Assembly (NCBI RefSeq): GCF_037975245.1
Contig: NC_092563.1
Location: 6,817,501-6,881,500 of the forward strand
Direction of reading: 5' to 3'
Length of the DNA: 64,000 bases
DNA from: Apostichopus japonicus
Taxonomy: Eukaryota; Echinodermata; Holothuroidea; Aspidochirotida; Stichopodidae
The position numbers and the translations under genes are program-made. Below, one piece after another: positions 12,947 through 24,900 of the stretch. Within the stretch, counting starts at the first letter, position 1, and every line of letters starts with the position of its first letter. The notes beneath the pieces were generated by a model, which did not search any database, was not told where the DNA came from, and saw only the letters and a list, made by a program, of their open reading frames with translations.

Positions 12947-15900
12947 GTTTGTAAAAGAATTTCCGTCAGTGAGTGTTAAGATTTAGGTTAGCCTGCGCTG
13001 CCGTGTTCCGTGAAATTAAGTTAGGCTTTAACTAAAGTCGGTGTAGTTAAACGTTAGCCTAGGCTTATTTCGCAAAACACATTCTTGCATCCTGGAATGA
13101 GGATTTGTATAAGAAGATTGTCATTTAGTTTACTTGCTCGGAAAATTGTATTCACTGACAGTCAAACACATTCAGCCATAATGTTGAAAGTGAAGAAACG
13201 TTTACGTTTAAAATATACATTGCATGGTATGTTTAGGAACTAATTTATTTGTATTTTCACTAGCACTAACAAACATTAGGCCTAGCCTAGAACTTAGAAG
13301 TAAGATTTTACAACAGCTGGTTGAGTGAAAAATATCAAAAAAAATCTTTTTCAAGATACACATTAGCAAAAAAAAAGTTTTAATTAACAAAGTAAGGGTA
13401 CTAATGTAGAATCCGTACCATCCGATATCCGACAGGCTAAAAGAGGGCGCTCTTTTTGATGGGGTGAGCATTGTTAAATGGGGCTGGGATATTTTTGGGG
13501 GACTAAAAGAGTTTGGCAGATTTCATGAAAATAGTACAGTCGCTTCAGCGCTTATGTCCCTTCATTCTACCCATTTACCCCCTCTACCCCTTTAATGATA
13601 ACTCTACCCCTTTACTTCATTCAAGCGAATCATTCACGCGATGCTACCCCTTTAATAATAACTCTACCCCTTTAATCCATTCAAGCGAATCATTCACGCG
13701 ACGCTACACCTTTAATAATAACTCTACCCCATTAATCCATTCAAGCGAATCATTCACGTTCACGCACCTACTCATTGTGCAACCGGATTATACAGTTTTA
13801 TACATAGTATTATTCTGCCGATTTGAAGTAAGCTATCACATTCATATGGTACGGATTCTAAAGTCATGCCCAAAATTAGTGTGTTGCCCATATGGCAGAA
13901 CACATTTTTAGAAGATCCAGTGTTTTCAAAGCATGCTTAGTTAATACCTTGACAATTTCATTGGACTTACATATGTTATTGTCAATATGTACTGTTTGGC
14001 TATAAAAACCCAGCTAGCTGAAGGTTTTTTTTAATGAAATAAGGTTCTTTGTTCTATTGACATAGAACTTTGGAATAATATTTAGGCTAAATACTAACAT
14101 CAGACATTTGCTCTATCTCAGTCTATGATTATGGTTTCTGGATCAGTAAAATTCAGATTCGATTAGTAACTAGGCTAAGTGTAATTTAACGTGTTAGTAA
14201 GCACAGCTTTGTGCTTTATAATATCAGGATATGTTAAGTAGGGATGCACCGGATATCCGGTCTGGCCGGACTATCCGGCCGGATAGTGAGAAATTATCCG
14301 GTTCCTGTTCCGGCCGGATATTTTTCAAAATCTGGCCTGAATTATTCCTTAAAAAGGTGTTGGTATTAACTTAAATCAATGTAAACTATTATAAAAAATT
14401 AATAAAAACATTCAAAGTAAGAAAAAATTAGGTTTAACATGTTTAATTTAATTTTCTCAATGGTCTGATCCACTGTTTCTAAAGATCAACCAAAATAAAA
14501 TAATACAACTACTGTAATAATATGAAGCTACAGTAAACAACAAATACAGTTTGCAGTGAAATCATTTTCCCATTTTAAAACAAACTTCATAGGTAGTATG
14601 CAGTATTTTCCAGCAAACAAATTTACATACTGTATCAAGCTTGTCAACAATTATATTTTAGTTAGTTTTTTTTAAAGAATGTAGATTACACCACCAAGTC
14701 ATATTTAATCTCATAAATGGGGTCTTAAATTCACCTTCTTTTTAATATGCGTATACCTCACCTAAGATTTGCTCCTTGTTTCATACTTCTACTTCTTATT
14801 AATGATTCTCTTTTGTGTAATGAAAAAATCTGGTTCCGGCCGGATTTTATCCGGCCCGGATTTCATCTGGCCGGATTTCATGTACTATCCGGCAAAATCC
14901 AGTTCCGGCCGGATCCAAAACTTTGGATCCGGTGCATCCCTAATGTTAAGTGTTTTTTTGTAACTGTAGATGTATTTGCATTTATTTCTGAAGTGCTAAG
15001 TAACTGGCATATAGCAGCATAACATCCACACTTACATAGATAAATACTGTGCCACTAGTATCAACATACAAGTAATATAGTGTTTACACGGGTCCAAAAA
15101 TCGGGAACCGGGTACCCGAGGGCCATTACCCGTCGGGTATCCGGGTACCCGGAAAAAATTGTTTACCCTCGTGTATCACGATTTTCAAGAAATTACATAT
15201 TGGATGCTGTAATAAATGTATTATATTCTCTACTGACAATGTTTTCATGTTCAAATACGTAGGTGTAAGATAAGGTATAAAACCCTCCCCAATAATATTT
15301 ATTTGCTTATGTTTCTTTCATTAACTTGTTAATAAATTAATTATTTAATTATAATTAGCATTACTACTAACATCGCACTGCCGCCGCTGCTTATGCTTGC
15401 TCGGGCACGTCTATTGGATCAAACCATATAAATATTCAATTCAGTTGTTACTACTACTACTATCTATTATGCAGGCCCAGGGTTCGCATTTGCCGCGATA
15501 TTGCGCGATTCGCGCAAAGTGATCGCATTTGGAATAAACGATTAGTAAAAAGCCACTTGCGATTTCTATTTTTTAGTTATCCCGTCTATAATCCATAAAA
15601 ATCTCGTAAAATTCCTTGTCAGCCTTTCCTTCTATGAAATAAACGAATTAGTAAATAATTATTTCTTCCACATGGTAGACTAACACCACACTAAGTCAAT
15701 GAGAAATCTAGCTTAGCCTAACCATCTGTTTATTTGCTGAAGTTGTGACGCAGTTATAAGACATCCATGGAATACTTTCGTTATTGCTGTTACGTTCGAC
15801 CACATGGTTGCCTAACACCACACTAAGTCAATGGGGGTAATCTAGCCTAGCCATCTGTTTATTAGCTGAAATTGTGACGCAGTTATAAGATATCCATGGA

Positions 15901-18900
15901 AAACTTTCGTTATTGCTGTTATCTTCGACCACATGGTAGCCTAACAACACACTAAGTCAATGGGAAATCTGCCTAACCATCGGTTTGCAATTTTTTTTTT
16001 AAATCACACTTTGGGTAGGATTCGGGTAATAAATTAGGAACCGGGTAGTATCACGTCGGGCGGGTATTTTCGTTATTGCTGTTATCTTCGAACACATTGT
16101 AGCCTAACACCACACTAAGTCAATGGGAAATCTGCCTAACCATCGGTTTGTCAATTTTTTTTTTTTTTTTTTTAAAATCACACTTTGCGTAGGATTCGGG
16201 TAATAAATTAGGAACCGGGTAGTATCACGCCGGGCGGGTACCCGGGTATCCGGATAACCCGTGCAAACACTAAAGTAATATATATTTGATCTTGACCAAT
16301 CATTTTGAAGGGAAAATAAATGCCAAACTGAATGGATTGGGCATCCATTAAATGCACTGGGTTTTCTTTTGTGCTATTAGCTAGTAAATCTTAAGTCCCA
16401 TATATCTAAGTTTTAATGTCGTTCAGTTTGACAACAATAGTTTACTAATTAAGCTTCCAAATATTTCAAGCTTGACCTTTTAGAAAGGAAAATAAATGAC
16501 AAAGTTTTAACTGGATTTTCTTTTGTGCTATCAGCTTAAGCCTGTAGGTAAATCTTAAGTCCCAAATCTTATTCATTTCGACAACAATGATTCTTAAGGC
16601 AGGGATCAAAGCCAATTAATATTATTCAGGAACCTAATTCAACTCTCTGATATTTGGTGTGTAAGTTAATCCCTTCCTGTTAAATGACTGAATACCCTTG
16701 CTTTGAAAATTGGCTCCTAAGGCCTCACCACAATACACAATGAGCCGCCATTGAATATGTGATACGCCTTCGTTATTCCTTTAATTTAGCTTATCCAGAT
16801 ATTTAAATCTTGACCAATCATTAAGAAGGTAAAATGAATGCCCATACCGAATGGTTTGTACTGGTGATGATAACTAATCTTTCTTAATGCAATGGTGTTA
16901 TGTTTGGTCAGTCGTGATATTTGATGGTCTGAGACTATTACTTCTTCATTGATTTAATGATTTTCCTACAGAATGGTTGAATTTTGCTCTTAATTAATTC
17001 TATCATTGAACAAATTAGTCATAGAAAGTGAAGGGTGTTGTAATTTCTTCCACCTAATATCTGGAAAAAGAACAGCTAGGCTTTAACAAACTGTGTGTCT
17101 CCTTCCACCCCCTCTTCCCTCCTTCTACCCCTCCTCCCTCGGCCCTCCCTCCTCCTTGCATTCAATAGAATATGTGGCCACATTATATTACTTTTGAGAA
17201 CTACTACAGTTTTAAATTTACCAGTTTTTTCCTTTTTCACCTTTACAGTCGATTTATCCACCGATAATGTGCCTTCATCACCGGAAAGGTAAAGTATCAT
17301 CAATCTACAGAATGAAACTTTGTCAGGACCTTAACTGAATGAGAACATATATGGCCAAGTGTCAGTTTCTTATTTAAAACTTGCAGGACTTCATCCCTTC
17401 TTCCTCCTGAGCAAAAAACAAAACTTGATTGGACTTCAAATTTTTTTCTTGATCAAATGAGCGACAGTTTTTTTTATCAGATCTTTCACAGTTATATTGT
17501 TTCCAGTAGATTTAAGTATGTCAGTATAAAGGTGCTTCTCCTTTTTAAGCGAACCAAAGAACGTTTTAAAGCCAAGTAATATTTATCGGTCTTTAAGTCA
17601 GTTGCAATAGCATCCAGCATGGACTTTACAGGGTTACATATCCACCCGGGAGGGGAGGGGGGGGGGCTCAAGGCCAAGAAGAGAAGGAAAAGAAAGCCCA
17701 AAAAACCCCCAAATGAAACAAAAGAAATATTGGTTAACATTGATGAATGCTTGACGCATAAGATGAGTTCTCAGAACGGGTTTTTTGAACGAAAAGAGGG
17801 GATCACAACAACTGAGTTCTAGTGGTAACCCTTTCCAGAGGCGAGGAGCAGCTACTTCAAATGATCTGTCCCTGTACAGAACTTGATAGTTAAATGATCA
17901 TGACCAGTGCCATCAGAAGCTTGGTATTTTGTCATAGCTCTAAAAAAGAGATATATTTGAGTGTAGAACAACTACTTTCTTTTTCAAGATATTCACCTAT
18001 TTATTAATGTTTAATGTCTGAAATATTAATTTGGACCAACAATTTTAATTAATTAATTTTGGATGTCCTCTTGCCTAGTTCGGTAGTGCACAGCACCCCC
18101 TTCAGGTGGTTTTGCAGCATACTGTAATTGTTAATATTCTCTTTGATTCCAAACTTCTTTTGCCTTTTTTACTTTTTCATGATTTAAACTAAAACTGTCA
18201 AGGAAACCAGAACGGCATTTAGTCTGCCTGATTTTGTTGACGCACATATTTTTGTAACTTTCCTTTTCATTCAAACCGCTGCTGGTAATGGTCTTAAAAT
18301 TTGTCTCGTTCCAGACCTGACAGTGGCACAGACGATGACCAACTTTTACAGGGAACAAAGGTCAGTAGTCTAAAAATCTTTCCTCTTAAAACCAATTAGT
18401 TTGTGACAAAGTATTCCTGACAATAATTCTTCTATTTGAAGAATGAGGACGTGAGCCACCACAAACCAGAGCCACCCTGCAGAATCTATGTGCAGAATGC
18501 ATGAGAGCTACTGTACCTGGACTATGATTTTGATGTAAATAAAAATTCATTCAAGCTCCAAACACTATTTTCATGCAGCTCTTCTAGTGATACCATCTCT
18601 TGATAATATAATGAAAATGATGAGATGAAAGTATTTGAGTACTTCATCATTAGTCAGAAAATTTCCAAATTATACACTTAGATAGAAATTTGGGGGGGGG
18701 GTAGGAACGGGCAATTTCACATTCAGCTGAGTAGAAGGCCACTGCTATGGGTGAAATACCTCCCCCCCTCCCACTATTAAATTTACCCCCCAGAAAAAAA
18801 TATTTATTGACAATACCTCGGTTGAGCAAATTTTAATTGTTAGTCTAATTATGCATCAGAGTGCACATTTAAAATCATTTAGGCATTTTTGTAATCTAGT

Positions 18901-21900
18901 ATAGCTACTCATGCAAGATTAGATACTAGTGTTTCACTTAGAGTCTTGAGTTTACTCATACTCATACCAAGGGTAATTCTACTCATACTGATGCATTCTC
19001 ACTACAAGTCAGTTATGGTCAACTGTTATCATTGCAGGTCTTTAACGACTCGGTCCACGGACACATTGAGATGCACCCTCTATTAGTCAGCATCATCGAT
19101 ACACCAGAGTTTCAGAGGTTACGTTTCATCAAGCAGTTGGGGATGTGTTATTTTGTCTACCCAGGAGCGTCGCATAACAGATTTGAACATTCCCTTGGGT
19201 AAGTGTTTTGAATGTTGCAAGCATTGCTGATCACAAGACAAGTTTAACACATTCTGGCTAATGTTCATAACTGCTCCAACCTTTATACTGCTTTCTCCAC
19301 TCTCCCATTCCATTGTTGTAATGGCATATAGTTATTCTCTTATTTGCCCAACCGGCATTAACATACTACTTAATACTGTCATTTAGCAGTCTGACTTTAC
19401 AAATAAGACATACCTACTGGATTGAATTAACATGAGCTCTAAAGTCAAAACTATCATAAAACATTGTATCTTCAAATAGCATATAAACTGCAACCATAGC
19501 AGTGATAATAGTAGTTACAGTGTATTGTTTTGACTTTTAACCATTTGTGTGAAAACAAAACAATTTATGATGTCCTTTATCTTTTACTCTGACAGGGTGA
19601 GCTACCTTGCTGGGGAACTTGCAAGAACCTTACAATCAAAACAGAAGAATTTAAAGATAACCAAAGAAGACATCCTCTGTGTTGAGATAGCAGGATTGTG
19701 TCATGATTTAGGTTGGTACAATCTTGAAACATGTTCATACAAAGTGTTGTATTTGCTGCAATCTGGTGGTGCTACACTCAACCTTTAATGGAATGGTACC
19801 CCTAGTCTGGTTCCCGCTGCCCCTGACCTGGCTCCACATACCCCTGACCTGGCTCCCGATGCCCCTGATCTGGCTCCCGATGCCCCTGACCTGGCTCCCG
19901 ATGCCCCTGACCTGGATCCGAATGCCCCTGACCTGGATCCGAATGCCCCTGACCTGGATCCGAATGCCCCTGACCTGGATCCGAATGCCCCTGACCTGGG
20001 TTGCGTTGGTATATGAATATACCAGGTACACCTGGTATTTAATTCATACCTGTTATTTCATTCATAACCATACCGACTGTACTGAAATCTGTCATCAACA
20101 AACATACTGAAAATACCAGGTATGTCCGAAGCAAACCTTGATCACCCGGTAAAAATAATACCAGATAATACACGCGAACTCAATGAAAATCCCGGTGTCG
20201 CGTGTAAGTTAAAAACCCCCCCGTAGTCCCCAACTGTGAACTTTCTTGCTGCACTATCTTAGCTTTTGCACACTGATATGCTTCTTGGGTTTTCATCTTA
20301 AAAAATGGTTTAAGTGTATTCGGCCAATCACAAGCATGGATGGGTTACATTTACACATGATAATTTGGAACAGTCTACGTAAAAATTGGGGGATGAAGAA
20401 GTACAGAATACAGCACAGCACCTGTTGGAGGTTTTGAAACACGTGCTCGGTACACAGGGAAAAGGGATTGGATGGCATGTGTGTCTGCATTAATAACAAT
20501 ACATAATAACAATACATAATAACAATACATGTATGCATTGTTGTCTAGCAAGGAGTTTCTGTTAGTGATGCTACCCTGTCTAAGAGAAACCTGTGCTGGT
20601 AAAACCAGCTTTCTGTACCTACTGTCACTGAGATCAGCAAAGTTTCATCTAAGCTTTAAAAAAATCCATACTAAACTAATTAGTGTGGGATGGATCTGGT
20701 CTCTAACTCACTACTTTCACAATGCCACAGAAGTTTTGCGGCTCTAAGATGTCACTCTTTTACATTCGATAATACCATTTCAAAGACAGGAATCTACAAA
20801 AGTTTTTCATCAAATGGTTCCCATAGGTTCCTTTTCTCGCACGTAGTTTGTCAAATGTTCTAACAAGTTATTTTGGGATGAAACCAATTCTGTGCAATAC
20901 GTAGATTCATACCTGTTTTTGTTAGTAGTAGTAGTATCACTGTCTTCTACAATATGAATACTGATTCTGCACTCAACCCTTGTAGTACATCATAACTTTA
21001 CCTGGTGTGTGGTTCTTACACCGATTCTGGGCATTACAAATGTTCATACCTGTTCTGATACCGATTCTACGCAAATACTTAATTTCCTGGTAATTCCCAT
21101 TTTGTCGTTGGACTAGGCCCTGAAAGGGAGTTTACTGAACTGTACGTTCGCGTTGAAGTGAAAGACACGTAAACCTTCTAACAAGCAGAGAAATAGGGGG
21201 AAAAATAGAAGGAAAATTATGCATTCTGTGCTGTCATTTGAGAAATCAGTTATTGTAAGTTATTGTATGATTTAGTTTATTAGTCTGTGCCTACTGTATG
21301 TTTTCAAAGTACAGGCATATTGTACATCAGGTTGGGTTGGAGCCTAGCGTAGCCATGCGTTCAGAATTCCCTGGACATGTCCTCTATTTTCACTCTTAAC
21401 TGGTGAATTTAGAAAAGTACAAAAGTTTTTACTGCAAAAGTTGTAATCAAAACAGTGCCAAACTTTCTTGACAGGGATTTGGCCATCTACCTACTCAAAA
21501 GTATAAAAAAACAGAAATGTTTAGTTTCGGTAGTAAAGTCCTTCGACAGTTCTGATCTTATATTTTTCATTTCGAATCTGGTATACTTTTCATGTAGGTA
21601 CCCTTGAAAAATAAATGTTTCCTTAGGAAGAGAAGGACCCCCTCGCCCCCCCCCCCCCCTCTGACTGTGATAACTTCTTCCCTTTCTTCATAGCTACTTA
21701 TTATTTCCTTACAGGACATGGTCCATTCTCCCACCTCTTTGATGAAGCATTTCTTCCCAAAGTTAGGCCAGACTACAAAGGAAAGGTAAAGAGAATTTTT
21801 AAATACTTTTTAAAGTATTTTTATTTTACTGTATACTAGCCTTTTTTGTTTAAGTTCATAGCGATGAACATAGCCTACTGTCTATGCGATCCTAGCTTGG

Positions 21901-24900
21901 TTTACCTTTGTAGTGATGCACGAAACCTTTTTGTTTTTACCCTAGCCTCAGTTTGCCTACGAAGCTTAGGCTATTATGTATGTACCCTGGTTTGGTTTAC
22001 TATCAATCCTACAGTATCTGACATTGTATACAATGTATGAATTGGATCAGTTGTTGTCATGGAAGGAAGACACCAGGTTTTGGAGCAGTTGAAGGGGGAG
22101 GGTTAGATTGTGCCCGTGACTTGAGTTACTATAAATACTCTGCGGCAATTATTAGTTGAATTTGCCATGAGCGGGCAGTATCACACCCCAAATGTTAAAG
22201 AAAAAAATAAATGCCGAAAAACAAGGGAGGTTTAATCCAACAAAATGCACCAATGATGATGAAATGATGATGAACATTAAATAAAAAAATTTGTGACAAA
22301 AATTTGTCACAATGTTATGAATTGGCAAATGAGTCACAAATTAGAGGCAGCTAAATAGTTGGAACCTCAGGTTGCTTTAATTGACATATCGGGATGTAGA
22401 TTAGAATTTTGTTTAAGTCATCCAAAGCTTGGTCAGATGAGACAACGCTGAGACAACTTACGCCTAGAATTTCACAATTTTAGTCCTGCAGGTACTTATA
22501 ATATATCTACGGGCTAAAATCAGGTTCTCACTGCCATATTCCTACGTTACAACACTGATCAGTCGAACACTGTACAGGCATATTGGAGCGGGCCAATGAC
22601 ATTTGCTGATAACGAGCAGTGATACAGGGCTCATGTTAGGTATGGAAAACATGTCGATTCTTTGACTGTTAACCAACTTATCATGTGTTTTATGTTCTTA
22701 ATGTCTACTTCTCCTTCGTCTTCTTCTGGTAGAAAATTGTTTTTGTACTGGCGCATGATTTTGTACCACTAAAGAGCAATAATAATACAGTTTCTTTTTC
22801 TAATCGATAAAACCAACCAATATACAGAACATAACATTTCTTAAAATTAATTTCACTTTCTGACAACAATAGCGTATGAAAATATTCTCTATAAGACATG
22901 CTGTGCCGGGTGTTGCAATGGCCGCACTGATCACGAAAATGTTACCAACTGTTACAGTATCTACAGTGAAGTGTGATGCTTCGCCCACACCTTATAAAAT
23001 GAGTGAACTTACGTACTTGTACAGCTCATGTGCTGTAGCAAACAACTTTGCCCACCACCGTAAACACTTTTTGTCATCTTCTGTTCAGAGACTGTGAAGG
23101 CCACTTCTGTTATAGATATTGCTTTTTGTCATTTTCAATAACTAGTCACTTGTGGTTGGTGTGTTGTCCAATGGAAACATATTTTGCAATTTGAAAGTAG
23201 CGACTCACTTCTTGCCTATGTGTAAAGCGCCTTTAATAACGCTCTTTCTCGTCTCCCTGTGTTATTTCAGCAAACGTCGTAGGCGGCAATTACAATAATT
23301 CAATATTCTGATTTGTGTCATGTATAGCGTGAAGGAAGTAATTTGATTAACATCAACAATCCAGTCCACTCAGATCTATATTTATCCTAAAATCAAAATG
23401 AAAGAATTATGTGTTTATTTGCTAAAACATGGCAAGTTTAATAAGTTGTATAATATAAGGTCAAAGCGATTGCTTACAGTTAACTTAAGTTACAGAAAAT
23501 ATCCTGGATAAAACGATGGAAGGGTCTAAATGATGTCACAATCTTGATTGAACTCTATATTGCAGTAAAAGACACATTGTTGACGAGTGTTTTTGTTTAT
23601 TTTCCAAACTGGAAGTATTTGCAGTGAAGTGTCTTCAAATAAATTCCTTCATCTTTTCCATATTCCACTTCTGTTTATCAGTGAAATGGGGGTAAACCTG
23701 TTCATAGCAATCCTTCCTATATCTAATCAGTATTGTGTTTTTCTTTTTTCTTTTTCTGGTTAAACTTTTTATCTGGTACATGTGTGATGTTTCTTTACCT
23801 GAATATCTGGTACATGTGTGAGGTTTCTATACCCCAGTATCTGGTAAACTTTTTACCCAAATTTTTTCACAATTTTTTCCAGTTTGGTTTTGTAAATGTC
23901 AGTTGAACGCTTATTTAAATTATTGTTTCTTAAACAGCATGAAAAACTGTCGGTGGATATGTTTGAGCATATGCTGAAGAAAAACAAGCTAAGAGAACAA
24001 TTCGAAAAGTATAAACTGACAGAAGGAGATATTGATTTCATTAAGGAACAGATTTTCGGAGTTGGAGGGAAGAAGGTATCGTATAATAAATGGTTGATAT
24101 GTTCTTAATTGCATTAACAAAACCAGGGACATTTTTCTCAAGTAATCAGTGCATAGTTGTTTCTCTACTTGAGTAACTGGGAGTGCATGGTGCTTTACTT
24201 GAGTACCTGTTTCTTTACTCAAGTAATGAATATGTTGTTCTTAACTTCTTTCAAGGAGCTATAGCATGTATGTTTCTTTTATTAAGTAAATGTATGATGT
24301 GTTATACTTGTATATTTGCTTCATTGTAATTAAATACTCAAGTAACCAGTTCTTGTTTCTTTGGCTCAAGTTACTAGAAAAAGTGAGATGTTTCTATACC
24401 CCAGTATCTTGTACATGTGTGATGTTTCTTTACCTGAGTATCTGGTACATTTGTGATGTTTCTTTACCTGAGTATCTTTTACATTTGTGATGTTTCTATA
24501 CCCCAGTATCTTGTACATGTGTGATGTTTCTTTACCTGAGTATCTGGTACATGTGTGATGTTTCTTTACCTGAGTATCTTGTACATGTGTGATGTTACTT
24601 TACCTGAGTATCTGGTACATGTGTGATGTTACTTTACCTGAGTATCTGGTACATGTGTGATGTTACTTTACCTGAGTATCTGGTACATGTGTGATGTTAC
24701 TTTACCTGAGTATCTGGTACATGTGTGATGTTTCTTTACCTGAGTATCTGGTACATGTGTGATGTTTCTTTACCTGAGTGTCTGTTACATGTGTGATGTT
24801 TCTTTACTTGAGTATCTGGTACATGTGTGATGTTTCTTTACCTGAGTATCTGGTACATGTGTGATGTTTCTTTACCTGAGTATCTGGTACATGTGTGATG

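Noticed and set aside
13513-13911. 132-codon frame with repeated SSESFTR units
   Set aside because: It is generated by the 60-bp tandem repeat; no start context or homology.
19724-20110. 128-codon and 98-codon frames on both strands
   Set aside because: They exist only because the 21-bp minisatellite has a period divisible by three.
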